Below are positions 50,282-58,214 of a stretch of DNA of 64,000 nt, one piece after another (positions within the stretch are counted from its first letter, which is position 1; the number at the start of each line of letters is the position of its first letter). The position numbers and the translations under genes were made by a program. The stretch covers positions 54,333 to 118,332 of the forward strand of contig NZ_BAKM01000015.1 in NCBI RefSeq assembly GCF_000614185.1, read 5' to 3'. This DNA is from Phocaeicola sartorii JCM 17136 = DSM 21941 (GTDB lineage: Bacteria; Bacteroidota; Bacteroidia; Bacteroidales; Bacteroidaceae). Under the pieces are notes generated by a model. The model had not been told where the DNA came from, did no database searches, and saw only the letters and a list, made by a program, of their open reading frames with translations.

Positions 50282-50992
50282 ATGAAAGCAAAAGTATTGA
50301 AATACAAGTTTGACGGGAATACCGTCGTGGCTCCTTATATGGAGCTGGAAGCGTTTGCGGAAAACGTCTATCTCTCGTTATCGGACAAGAATGAATACGG
50401 GAATGAAAACTATGATTATTTCCATGTGGTCTGCAAAGTCGAGAACGTCTATTTCTCTTGCGGACAGTATTCCCGGGAAACGCTTGGCAGGGAGGAACAA
50501 AAAGAAAGACTTGTCGGGTATTGCAAAAACTGGATCGCGAACACACTTCAGGATGCGGAAAACGGGAACCATGTCACCCTATTGTCTATCCGTGTTTTTA
50601 AAGAGCTCGGACTTGATACAGCTCGTTTGCTGCAAGCCCGTGAAGCGTACCAAAAGAAGCAGGAACAAAGACGGTTGGAGCAAAAAGAACAGGAAGAAGA
50701 GAAGCGCAGACAGGAGGAAGTGAAGTGGCAACAGGAACTGGACGGGGAGAAACTGAAATTTCTGAACGGGGAATATATCCCGGCAAATATGTTCCTTGAA
50801 ATAACCAAACGAGACGGCTTTGAAATCCATATACGGACCAAAGGGACATTGAACCGTCATGTATGCGGGTTGAATAAGTCCGGGAGCATTCGTTTCTACA
50901 AGAAGCGCGGTTGTCGCACGCCAGATTTTTCCGGCTGCCACAAGGCTATTGCCGCTTACCTGACATTTCTGGAAACAGTTACCGAAAGCTGA
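50282..50992 (+). CDS. Hypothetical protein with charged coiled coil (236 aa)
   Basis: The N-terminal ~100 residues are alpha/beta (VLKYKFDGNTVVAPYMELEAFAE). They are followed by a long Gln/Glu/Arg-rich coiled coil (KKQEQRRLEQKEQEEEKRRQ, ~residues 120-155) and a C-terminal domain with GFEIHIRTKGTLNRHVCGLNKSGSIRFYKKRG. No signal peptide. It precedes the next gene by 11 bases. Family not recognised; the coiled coil suggests a structural or complex-forming role. Confidence 0.7.
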   Translation: MKAKVLKYKFDGNTVVAPYMELEAFAENVYLSLSDKNEYGNENYDYFHVVCKVENVYFSCGQYSRETLGREEQKERLVGYCKNWIANTLQDAENGNHVTLLSIRVFKELGLDTARLLQAREAYQKKQEQRRLEQKEQEEEKRRQEEVKWQQELDGEKLKFLNGEYIPANMFLEITKRDGFEIHIRTKGTLNRHVCGLNKSGSIRFYKKRGCRTPDFSGCHKAIAAYLTFLETVTES

Positions 50993-51003
50993 CCTTTCTC
51001 GAT

Positions 51004-51522
51004 ATGGCACAGGAACGAATGGACGACTGGATGGAATATGCCAGGGAACTGGCACGTGCCGAGCGTGAACTGCGGGTTGAACGCTGGGTATTCATTTCCA
51101 TCGAATGCAAGGATGATGCCGGCAACCCTGTCCGGCTTCATTCTTATGACCTCCCGAGGGAACTGCACGAGCGTTACCGTTGGGTAGTCCGCTGGCGTGA
51201 AGCCCGGTTGCAATGCCTATACCCCAAAAGGCAAATCAACACCTATTATAGTTATTATGACAGACGTACCGGACTGCGTACCAATTTCAACTCCTCACTG
51301 TCAAGACTGTCAGCAGCCAAAGCCCAAATCTCCATCGCGGAGCGTAAAGAACGTGAGTATATCCAATACCAGCGTACAAACAACCTGTTCTTTGATGAAA
51401 ATACAGATGAACAGCTGGTAGGGTTCCGTGAAAAACTGCGTATGAAAAAGGAAAAATACACGGCATTGGAACATGAAATCCGTTCTGAGATGGAATCCAT
51501 GCAAAAATTGAATCGTATCTGA
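51004..51522 (+). CDS. Hypothetical protein (172 aa), parent of a partial duplicate at 53,100
   Basis: The start at 51004 (MAQERMDDWMEYARELARAE) is chosen because it follows the previous stop by 11 bases; the open frame to 50911 overlaps the upstream gene. The helical protein has a conserved-looking core (VERWVFISIECKDDAGNPVRLHSYDLPRE split over residues ~25-55; WREARLQCLYPKRQINTYYSYY) and a C-terminal coiled region with SRLSAAKAQISIAERKEREYIQYQ and EKLRMKKEKYTALEHEI. The C-terminal 137 bases of coding sequence recur at 53,100-53,236. Family not recognised. Confidence 0.65.
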   Translation: MAQERMDDWMEYARELARAERELRVERWVFISIECKDDAGNPVRLHSYDLPRELHERYRWVVRWREARLQCLYPKRQINTYYSYYDRRTGLRTNFNSSLSRLSAAKAQISIAERKEREYIQYQRTNNLFFDENTDEQLVGFREKLRMKKEKYTALEHEIRSEMESMQKLNRI

Positions 51523-51544
51523 CAAAACAGGCAACAACGGGGCT

Positions 51545-51736
51545 ATTATTTTATTTCCCACCCTGCAAAGGTAGCCCCGTGTCCTGTGTATCCTGCAAGG
51601 TCAGGTCCCTTCGGGGTTGGCTGAAAGAAAATCATCCTCGCCGCTGCTGCGGTATTTTCTTTCGCCAAACCTTGCCGGATGCGGACACGGGACAGTCAGG
51701 CAGGCGAGAAATAAAAATACCGGCTCCCGGAGCCGG
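51545..51736 (+). ncRNA. Conserved long-hairpin structured RNA element, copy 3
   Basis: This ~174-nt hairpin spans 51545-51718. Helices: ATT-TTTATTTC/GAAATAAA-AAT, CCTGC/GCAGG, CCCGTGTCC/GGACACGGG (perfect 9 bp), GTATCC/GGATGC with one G-T, GCAAGGT/ACCTTGC, TTGGC/GCCAA and GAAAGAAAAT/ATTTTCTTTC (perfect 10 bp), with apical CCGC/GCGG and a side hairpin CCC-ttc-GGG after GCAAGGTCAGG. It shares GCAAAGGTA, GCAAGGTCA and AAAATCATCCTCGCC with copies 1 and 2, while the helices differ by compensated changes. A separate perfect hairpin (CCGGCTC-ccg-GAGCCGG, 51720-51736) follows, as in copy 1. It lies between the gene ending at 51522 and the start at 51766. Confidence 0.75.
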
Positions 51737-51765
51737 ACGTGTTTAACAGATAAAATGCAAAAGTC

Positions 51766-52056
51766 ATGAAAATCCTGAATGAAGAACATTTCGAGAATGT
51801 AAAGCGCTATGCCGAGTCCATCGGCGACACCTCGTTCCAGAAGTGCCTGGACAGGCTGGAAAGCTGGGAGAAGAATCCCGACCATCCCAATGAAATATCG
51901 CTCTACTACGACCATGCCCCGTATTCGTTCGGCTTCACGCAACGCTATCCCAACGGAAGAATCGGCATCGTGGGAGGCCTGCTTTATCACGGAATACCGG
52001 ACAGGTCTTTTGCCGTCACACTGGAACCGTTCCACGGATGGCAGATACATACCTGA
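51766..52056 (+). CDS. DUF4120-like small protein
   Basis: A 96-residue soluble protein beginning MKILNEEHFENVKRYAESIGD. Blocks such as FQKCLDRLESWEKNPDHPNEISLYYDHAP and RIGIVGGLLYHGIPDRSFAVTLEP match the style of DUF4120, a small family I know only from Bacteroidales mobile elements; no function is known. It follows structured-RNA copy 3 by ~30 bases and its downstream hairpin, and precedes the DUF3871 gene by 45 bases. Confidence 0.6.
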   Translation: MKILNEEHFENVKRYAESIGDTSFQKCLDRLESWEKNPDHPNEISLYYDHAPYSFGFTQRYPNGRIGIVGGLLYHGIPDRSFAVTLEPFHGWQIHT

Positions 52057-52101
52057 GTGGGACAATATCAACATAGTATTAACTTCATAAACTTCAAGAT
52101 T

Positions 52102-53024
52102 ATGGCAAATTTGGCAGTATTGGAAAGACAACAGCAGTTTGATTTCCAGCAGAACGGAATCGAAGTGATGGACTTCGATACATTACAGCGTACCTACAAG
52201 GAGAATGACATCTACAACAACCCGGTACAGGGCATCTACCATTACCAGGTCATCCAACGCATGATGGATATCTGCGAGAAGCACAACCTTGACTACGAGG
52301 TGGAAGAAATCTTCGCCGCCCAGAACCGGAACAAGACACAACCCGGCGTGAGCATACTCCCGCAAGTGGAACAAATCCACGGGGAAAAGGCGGTGGAAGC
52401 GCATATACTCCGCCGTATCTTCACCACCATCCGCATCAAGGACTGGGAAACCGACGAGCTGACGACCACGCTTGTCGTGGCTTATCATCAAGACGGGGTT
52501 CAGGCGGCCATAGGCCCTTGTGTGAAAATCTGCCATAACCAGTGCATCCTTTCTCCGGAAAGGAGCGTGTGCAATTACGGGAAGAAGAAGGTGACTACCG
52601 AAGAGTTGTTCGACACCGTGGACGGCTGGATGGCGAATTTCGAGGTGAACATGAACGAGGACATCGGGAGAATACAGCGGTTGAAACGCAGAATCATCTC
52701 TTTGGAAGAGGTCTATATGTACATAGGACTGCTGACGGCACTGCGTGTTTCCCATGACAGTTCGGACAAGAATCTGTCATCCTCCGTGGAGACCTATCCC
52801 CTGAACCAAGGCAGATATCGGTATTCACGGAAGAGGTGCTGAAACTGGCCATGACGAAGGGGTAGATTACTGCCTGGGACCTCTACAATATCGCCACGGA
52901 GATATACAAGCCCGGGAAGACTGACTTTCCGGCTCTGATTCCGCAGAATGGTGCAATGGCGGAACTATTACTGTCGCACCTGTCCGAAGAGGCGGAAATC
53001 GTGGAAGCCATACCGGTAGGCTGA
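52102..53024 (+). pseudogene. DUF3871 family protein, broken by a frameshift and an amber stop
   Basis: The start at 52102 (MANLAVLERQQQFDFQQNG) begins a DUF3871-type protein; the characteristic core is RRIFTTIRIKDWETDELTTTLVVAYHQDGVQAAIGPCVKI followed by CNYGKKKVTTEELFDT. The open frame ends at 52842 in an unrelated tail. The correct C-terminus (ISVFTEEVLKLAMTKG and ITAWDLYNIATEIYKPG) is in the frame one base earlier, so a C is probably missing at ~52811. This frame then contains TAG at 52863-52865 inside TKG*ITAW, which looks like CAG to TAG (Gln lost), and ends at 53024. Two different lesions in one gene suggest real decay. DUF3871 proteins are common accessory genes of Bacteroidales conjugative elements with unknown function. 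Confidence 0.75.
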
Positions 53025-53051
53025 ACGGATGGATACCATTGAACCCACAAA

Positions 53052-53100
53052 AAAGGGAGAACCTGACGGTCCGGTGCCGAAAGATTCTCCCTCTTCTTTT
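53052..53100 (+). terminator. Intrinsic terminator after the DUF3871 gene
   Basis: AGGGAGAA (53054-53061) pairs with TTCTCCCT (53085-53092), with an A-run before and CTTCTTTT after. It ends the long + strand accessory operon and could also act on the minus strand. Confidence 0.75.
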
Positions 53101-53236
53101 ATATCCAATACCAGCGTACAAACAACTTGTTCTTTAATGAAAATACAGATGAACAGCTGGTACGGTTCCGTAAAAATTACGGATGAAAAAGGAAAAATAC
53201 ACGGCATTGGAGCATGAAATCCATTCTGAGGTAGAA
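53100..53236 (+). pseudogene. Partial duplicate of the gene at 51,004-51,522
   Basis: These ~137 bases repeat 51,358-51,494 in the same orientation with roughly a dozen mismatches (for example IQYQRTNNLFFNENTDEQLV against IQYQRTNNLFFDENTDEQLV). The frame is broken after VRFRKNYG. No start codon or N-terminal part is present, so this is the tail of a former gene copy. It directly precedes the AT-rich RES cargo gene and directly follows a terminator. The two copies form direct repeats around structured-RNA copy 3, the DUF4120-like gene and the DUF3871 gene. Confidence 0.8.
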
Positions 53237-53318
53237 GGCTATGCGGAAAAACAATACGATAATTCATATTAATTGCATTTTTGATGATAAAGAAAGACCT
53301 TAATCCAACATGATCTAT

Positions 53319-53326
53319 TATATTTG
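53319..53326 (+). promoter_or_regulatory. Predicted -7 box of the RES-domain gene
   Basis: TATATTTG matches TAnnTTTG and lies 85 bases before the start at 53411. No matching -33 box is obvious. If real, the cargo gene is transcribed on its own, not with the accessory operon, which ends at the terminator upstream. Confidence 0.35.
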
Positions 53327-53410
53327 CATTATAAATAAATGATATTCAATTTGTTCATGATAGACAAATTACAAATTGGATGAAACAATTATTATTTGAA
53401 CAAATCTGAT

Positions 53411-54586
53411 ATGGGAAGAGTTAAAGCAATGATGATGGAGCAGGAAGATGGTTTAATGCATTCATTTGAAGAGGATAAAAATGTCTGCGCAAACCATTTT
53501 AAGGATTCGTATCTGCAAACTTATATTAATAGCAGCGGACATTCTGGAGAATGTTCTTATTGTGGGAAAACCCATAAAAAAGTGCTTTCAATGAAAGTTT
53601 TTATGGATTTTGTTAAAAGTAAACTTGCGCAAAGGCTATGTCCTTTGGATGAAGCCAATTTGCCTTTGGCAAGTTCATATTATGATGATGAGGACGAGGA
53701 AATTCTGGGATTCAGTCGCGCAGGATGCTATATTATACCCAATAGTGCAGAAAGATATGAAAGCGTACAGGATCTTATGTATGAATATAATCTTTATACT
53801 TCAGATGATAGCTTAAATGAAGATATTGCTTCCTGTTTCAATTACGATGAATTGACAAAAAATGATGTTTTTGAAGAGGATCTGGATGAAGAACTGTCCT
53901 TTGCATGGGATAATTTTGTTAAAATGGTGAAATATAAAAAACGGTATACATTTTTCCAAGATCCTTATTTTATACGTCAGGAAGAATGGAAAGATGATAT
54001 TCTGACAGAAATAAACCAGCTTTGTGGTAATATTTTAACAATTATACTTCCTTCAGGAACTACTATTTTTAGGGGACGCCCTAACGATAACCCTAAAAAG
54101 CCAAGGACATCGTTCAAGGATTTGACCGCGCCACCGACAGAGTTCGCCAAAGAAAATAGAATGAGTGCAACAGGCATTTCTATGTTCTATGGTGCATTAG
54201 ATTCGGCTACACCAGTTGCAGAAATAAGAAACTATGATTCGGGTGCAGTCATAGATTTAGGCGAATTCGTTCTGAAAAAAGAACTTGTAGTTGTTGATTT
54301 GTTCAAAATACCTAAAGAATTATCTTTTTGGATGCCTCAATATTTCAGAGAATATAAATTTCTTAAGAAATTCCATTCTGAAATAACTAAACCCATTACA
54401 AAGAATCCAGGAATAGAATATGTTCCGACACAGATATTCACAGAATATATTAGATTCATGAATAGCAAACATATTGACGGAATCATATATAAAAGTTCAC
54501 TTACGGGTAAGAAAAATATTGTGTTATTTTATGATAATACCACGACGGCGGATATTTTGGATTTGAAAAATGTTAGTATTGTATGA
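53411..54586 (+). CDS. RES-domain protein with zinc-finger-like N-terminus (HEPN/RES type), putative toxin or defence cargo
   Basis: The start at 53411 (MGRVKAMMMEQEDGLMHSFEE) is the first ATG; the frame is open from a TTG at 53396. The ~391-residue protein has an N-terminal region with CSYCGKTHKKV (CxxC) and helices (FMDFVKSKLAQRL) resembling the HEPN/RES N-terminal domain. The C-terminal ~180 residues show an RES domain: GTTIFRGRP with Arg, MSATGISMFYGALDSATPVAEI with the Tyr/Glu/Ser pattern, and EYVPTQIFTEYIR. RES proteins degrade NAD+ in bacterial toxin-antitoxin systems, but no small Xre-type antitoxin gene is adjacent, so self-inhibition or phage-triggered action is possible. The gene is much more AT-rich than its neighbours, has its own promoter-like box and terminator, and sits at a module junction, all signs of transferred cargo. 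Confidence 0.75.
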   Translation: MGRVKAMMMEQEDGLMHSFEEDKNVCANHFKDSYLQTYINSSGHSGECSYCGKTHKKVLSMKVFMDFVKSKLAQRLCPLDEANLPLASSYYDDEDEEILGFSRAGCYIIPNSAERYESVQDLMYEYNLYTSDDSLNEDIASCFNYDELTKNDVFEEDLDEELSFAWDNFVKMVKYKKRYTFFQDPYFIRQEEWKDDILTEINQLCGNILTIILPSGTTIFRGRPNDNPKKPRTSFKDLTAPPTEFAKENRMSATGISMFYGALDSATPVAEIRNYDSGAVIDLGEFVLKKELVVVDLFKIPKELSFWMPQYFREYKFLKKFHSEITKPITKNPGIEYVPTQIFTEYIRFMNSKHIDGIIYKSSLTGKKNIVLFYDNTTTADILDLKNVSIV

Positions 54587-54616
54587 TTCTCATTTTAAAG
54601 AAGTAAAAAAGTATAT

Positions 54617-54663
54617 GATTACAAAAGCTTTCTTGATTCATACAAGAAAGGGCTTTTGTAATC
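54617..54663. terminator. Bidirectional terminator between the RES gene and the tra operon
   Basis: GATTACAAAAGC-TTTCTTG pairs with CAAGAAAGGGCTTTTGTAATC around a 7-base loop, with a two-base bulge. It lies between the convergent RES gene (+) and lysozyme gene (-) and overlaps the lysozyme stop, so it may serve both. Confidence 0.75.
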
Positions 54664-55179
54664 AAGGTATGTATAGCAATTTGTATTCCACTTTTCTTCT
54701 ACGTTCGATGCTCGGAATCACTTTCCCCTTGTAGCACCGGAATGAGACATACTCATTGTAAATGTCCCTGTCTCCGGTTTCCAGCTTTTGAATAAGCCTG
54801 CTCTTGGGTATCTTGCCATAGCCGACCAGACGGTAATACCCTACATTATAAGATAAGGTGGCGACTAAAAGGGCATCCTTTCCAAAACGGCTGCACATCC
54901 TGCACAGTTTCCTCAAATCCGCTCTGAGCAATGAATCCGCCTGTGCCTTGCTCATATCCGGTCTGAACTTTTCTCCCGGCAAAAGTTTGTGACCCCAACC
55001 TACATAGGCAGATGGTTTCCGTGCCACCCCTCGAACCGCTTGATGCAGGCTACCGCCTGTTCAAAAAGCGAATCCGGAATTTGGGTGACAGTGGGAGGCG
55101 AACCGTCACCTTCACGTGGATGAGCCACCAAGTTGTTGCATGTCAAAATCAGGCATATAGCCGCTATAATCACTCGCAT
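54662..55179 (-). pseudogene. Lysozyme-like muramidase of the conjugation operon, one frameshift
   Basis: The start at 55179 (MRVIIAAICLILTCNNLVAH) begins a signal peptide. The N-terminal segment reads ...SLFEQAVACIKRFEGWHG, and the frame one base away continues KPSAYVGWGHKLLPGEKF to the stop at 54662, so one G is probably missing in cacggaaacc near 55023. Phage-type lysozyme (GH24-like) features are the catalytic Glu in KRFEGW, the GWGHKL motif and SYNVGYYRL. In Bacteroides tra operons a lysozyme follows traQ; it is thought to open peptidoglycan for assembly of the transfer channel. It overlaps the traQ end by 10 bases. Confidence 0.8.
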
Positions 55180-55732
55180 ACCGTAACCGTTTCAATGTTC
55201 ACCAAAGGATTTTTCACAAGTTCCCCACCGGTTCGGGGAATTCTGCCGGTTCCTCCCGTATCATTTTCCGCGTCATCCTTTTTCTCGTTGTTGAAATCAA
55301 AACTAAGCAGGAATAATTGTGCAGGGGCACTGTTGTCCTCGAAATATATGTCAATACTCTGCTGGTCCTCGCACTCGGAAGTGTAGTACAGCCGGAACAC
55401 CTCCCTGTCAAGCGGATAACGGTCGTTGGGCAGCAACACCATCCGTCGTCCATGCGGAGCGAGCCTTTGCCGTCAGGCTGGAAATAGCGGACGGTGTACC
55501 GTGCATCGGAGAACCGGCCTTCACGTTTGAGTTCGCACCGTATTTCCACGGTCTCGCCTTTCACGATACGTTTGGGTACGGGCATTGTTTCCACCGTGAA
55601 GGGATATCCCTGCTGCACATCCAGCTCATTGTCACAGGATACCAGGGCTATTGCCACTACAGTCGCAAGCATTGCCGAAAAAATAGTGGCAAACGCGTTT
55701 TGTTTATTTCTTTTTTTCATGTTCATTGTCAT
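55170..55732 (-). pseudogene. traQ: Conjugative transposon protein TraQ (DUF3872), lipoprotein, one frameshift
   Basis: Starting at 55732 (internal start at 55720), the protein has a signal and lipobox (ALVSCDNEL). The N-terminal part (VQQGYPFTVETMPVPKRI, GETVEIRCELKREGRF) is an immunoglobulin-like fold typical of DUF3872. The frame goes wrong at RMDDG; the frame one base away continues MVLLPNDRYPLDREVFRLYYTS and ends at 55170, so one G is probably missing in gacggatgg near 55443. TraQ is the last named protein of the CTnDOT-type tra operon; its exact role is unclear. It follows the primase gene by 17 bases and overlaps the lysozyme start. Confidence 0.85.
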
Positions 55733-55749
55733 TTTAATGGTTGTTGCTT

Positions 55750-56625
55750 CTATTGTTCAATAATTCCTTCCCAATGTTGCAGGTATTCGTTCAAATCCTT
55801 GAATCCCTTGTACAGGGAGGAACAGTCCTCTATCTTGTTGCCGTAGCGTTTGCGGAGGGCTTCCAGTGTCCTTCGCCCCGCCTCGTCACGGTCCAGGTAA
55901 CAATTGACCCGGTCGTACTTGTCAAGGAAACCATACGAGCGTTCCAACAACGCCACAGAGTTCAGCACGAGGTAGTCATCGCCGCATCCCAAGCCGAGCA
56001 CCATCCATGAGAGATAGTCGATGAACCCCTCAAAAAGGTTACAGGTGTCCGAACCGTTGTCGATGAGCGATATGTCCTTCGGTGACATGCAGCCCTTGAA
56101 CAGGCGGCTGCGCAACTCATACCCGCCGCTGATGTTCCTGAATCCGATGGAGAAGTACCGCTTGCCATGCAAGGTATATCTGACTTCCTCACAGTTCGGC
56201 AATGCCACATCGCTGCAAATGCCACGCTCTTTCAGATAATTGAGCAAGACTTTGTTGTACAACGGACCGAAGCGCACTTTCACGAAACAGTTTCCCTCGT
56301 CGGGTGCGGATTCTGTACGCTCCTCCTTCGGACGAAAAACGGTCTCGGGCGTAATACCGCCAAACACATCCGAAATGAATCCGGCCTGTGCCTTGAAATC
56401 ACCGCTGCCTGTAAATTCTCCTGCAAGGGAGAATATATCCCCGCCACGCCCGATGCCGAAGTCCTGCCACACATTTTTCAGGATATTCACCCTGAACGAC
56501 GGTGTCCGTTCTTCCCGGTAAGGGGCGGAATACCACCATTCGTTCCCTTTCCGGGCTGTCGGTTCATGTCCCATCCGTGCCAGAAATTCCGTGATGGGAA
56601 TCATTCTTATTTCCTCTATGTTCAT
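55750..56625 (-). CDS. traP: TraP-like DNA primase with Toprim domain
   Basis: A 291-residue cytoplasmic protein. The N-terminal part has a CHC2-like fold without the zinc cysteines (WYSAPYREERTPSFRVN, WQDFGIGRGGDIFSLA), as in primases that begin with a degenerate zinc module. The Toprim domain follows: NLFEGFIDYLSW with the catalytic Glu, and VNCYLDRDEAGRRTLEAL with the DxD metal-binding pair. TraP of Bacteroides conjugative transposons is a primase-like protein thought to prime the transferred strand. The start at 56625 is 14 bases from the traO stop. Confidence 0.88.
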   Translation of the reverse strand: MNIEEIRMIPITEFLARMGHEPTARKGNEWWYSAPYREERTPSFRVNILKNVWQDFGIGRGGDIFSLAGEFTGSGDFKAQAGFISDVFGGITPETVFRPKEERTESAPDEGNCFVKVRFGPLYNKVLLNYLKERGICSDVALPNCEEVRYTLHGKRYFSIGFRNISGGYELRSRLFKGCMSPKDISLIDNGSDTCNLFEGFIDYLSWMVLGLGCGDDYLVLNSVALLERSYGFLDKYDRVNCYLDRDEAGRRTLEALRKRYGNKIEDCSSLYKGFKDLNEYLQHWEGIIEQ

Positions 56626-56638
56626 AAGCCGTGATGTT

Positions 56639-57211
56639 TTAATTGATGATGAATTTCACGCCCAGCCCGAATTGTGTGGTGTACACGGACAGCGAACCAC
56701 CCCACAGGGCACGTTCCCGGACGCTGGCAAGCAGCACGATACGGTCCGTGACATAGGTTTCAAGCTCCAGTGTTATCGCCCCGCCATAGATAAAGGCATC
56801 CTTGGCGAGCAACTTCGAGCCATCATACAATATCTTATTCCCCCAATTCACGGTTTCGTAACCGGCCAGAGCCGATCCGCCGATGGAAAGGAACAGTGTC
56901 TTGGAAGGGTCAGACAGGAATTTCAGGTAGTAACCGCCCTCGGCAGTGAACTGTGCTCGCGGAACGGAAACGTTCCGATACTCGTAATTCTTCAGCAGGT
57001 ATTCCGCACCGACAACCCAGCGGTTGGCTTTTTTGGTATATCCCGATACCGCGAATCCAGCATAATGGTTCAAGGGAGATTTCGAACCTTCCGCAAACCC
57101 TCCCCGCAGCTCCACGCCTTTCATGCCGGGGAGACAGCGTTGGGCGTATGCCTGCCCTGAAAACAGGGCAAGCGATACGACCGCTATTAACATACAGATG
57201 ACTTTACGCAT
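56639..57211 (-). CDS. traO: Conjugative transposon protein TraO (outer-membrane barrel-like)
   Basis: A 190-residue protein with a signal peptide (residues 1-23, ends QAYAQ) followed by amphipathic beta strands: GVELRGGFAEGSKSPLNHYAGFAVSGY, TAEGGYYLKFLSD, LFLSIGGSALAGYE and a terminal FGLGVKFIIN with aromatic-like ending typical of outer-membrane barrels. The position between traN and traP and the length fit TraO of CTnDOT-type operons. It probably forms or supports the outer-membrane part of the channel; details are unknown. Confidence 0.85.
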   Translation of the reverse strand: MRKVICMLIAVVSLALFSGQAYAQRCLPGMKGVELRGGFAEGSKSPLNHYAGFAVSGYTKKANRWVVGAEYLLKNYEYRNVSVPRAQFTAEGGYYLKFLSDPSKTLFLSIGGSALAGYETVNWGNKILYDGSKLLAKDAFIYGGAITLELETYVTDRIVLLASVRERALWGGSLSVYTTQFGLGVKFIIN

Positions 57212-57213
57212 GG

Positions 57214-58194
57214 CTACTTCACTTTAAGTTCGTTGATGACCTTCGCCCTTACAATGTCCTCGCTCTCCACGGTGAACGACTGGTGACGCCCGCCGCTTTT
57301 CTCGTTCAGTTCCACGACCAATACCTTGTCGGCAGGAATGGTGAACTTGTCAAAGGTGAACACGGTACGCTCGTCCTTATTTCCAGCTACCAGAGTGGCA
57401 TAGTTGTAAGCTCTGAGAGGGAAAACAATCTGCTCCTGGATGGCTGTACGCTTCATCACCTTCTTATCCACAATCTTGAACGTCACGAAATCCACCTCGA
57501 AAGGCACATTCGACTGGTTGCGTACCTGCGTGTGGAAATAGAGCAGCCCGTTATGGGTATAAATACCGCGCAGGAGGTACTGGATGCCGAAAGCCTTGCT
57601 ACCGATGTGCTTGACATGGCGTTTGTTCTCTTTGTGGATACTCTTGTTGATCAGTTGCACGAGTTTTGGGGATTCACTGCCCAGTTCCTTTAGATATATG
57701 TCAAGCGCGTTGTTCGGACGGTTCACCTTGCTGCCGTCATGGATGAAGTCCTTCATCTCGATGTTCAGCAACAACGGCTCGTCCGCATACTTGACATTGA
57801 ACGTGTAGAAACTGCCGCTTTCGGTGATGACCGACATGTTCGTCTCGTCACGGAAATTCTTGACCACCGCCTTTACGCGGATAACATTCTCCGCACCGTC
57901 GGCCTTTCCCGCCACAAGATTCGGGGAACCGAGGTCCACATAGCGGACAGCGGAGGGGAAGATGATGTGCGTGGTCTTGTCGTAGGTCACTTCCAGCCCA
58001 TACGGGGGAACCATCCTGTCAAAGGTGAGCTTCCGGGTCAGACCGTGGTAGAGGTCGCCATCCTCCTGCCCGGGATAGAGTTCCCTGGTCATTGTGACTC
58101 TGCCTGTTTCTGCCGATATAGAATCGGCTGCATTCTGTGCAAAAGCACTCACTGCGCCCGTCATGAGGGCAAACATTACAAAAATCTTTTTCAT
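57214..58194 (-). CDS. traN: Conjugative transposon protein TraN (VirB9-like)
   Basis: A 326-residue periplasmic protein with a signal peptide ending AFAQ. It contains TKLTF-like and THIIFPSAVRYVDLGSPNLV, the motif with which VirB9/TrbG-like proteins contact VirB10 and the outer membrane, followed by KAVVKNFRDETNMSVITESGSFYTFNVKY. The C-terminal half carries the strand-rich GLLYFHTQVRNQSNVPFEVDFV. TraN is the core-complex partner of TraM; the gene lies 20 bases after traM and 2 before traO. Confidence 0.9.
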   Translation of the reverse strand: MKKIFVMFALMTGAVSAFAQNAADSISAETGRVTMTRELYPGQEDGDLYHGLTRKLTFDRMVPPYGLEVTYDKTTHIIFPSAVRYVDLGSPNLVAGKADGAENVIRVKAVVKNFRDETNMSVITESGSFYTFNVKYADEPLLLNIEMKDFIHDGSKVNRPNNALDIYLKELGSESPKLVQLINKSIHKENKRHVKHIGSKAFGIQYLLRGIYTHNGLLYFHTQVRNQSNVPFEVDFVTFKIVDKKVMKRTAIQEQIVFPLRAYNYATLVAGNKDERTVFTFDKFTIPADKVLVVELNEKSGGRHQSFTVESEDIVRAKVINELKVK

Positions 58195-58214
58195 ACTTTG
58201 TGAATTTTAATGGG

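Noticed and set aside
53396..53410. TTG start for the RES gene
   Set aside because: The ATG at 53411 is 15 bases later and more likely; nothing in the family requires the extra five residues.
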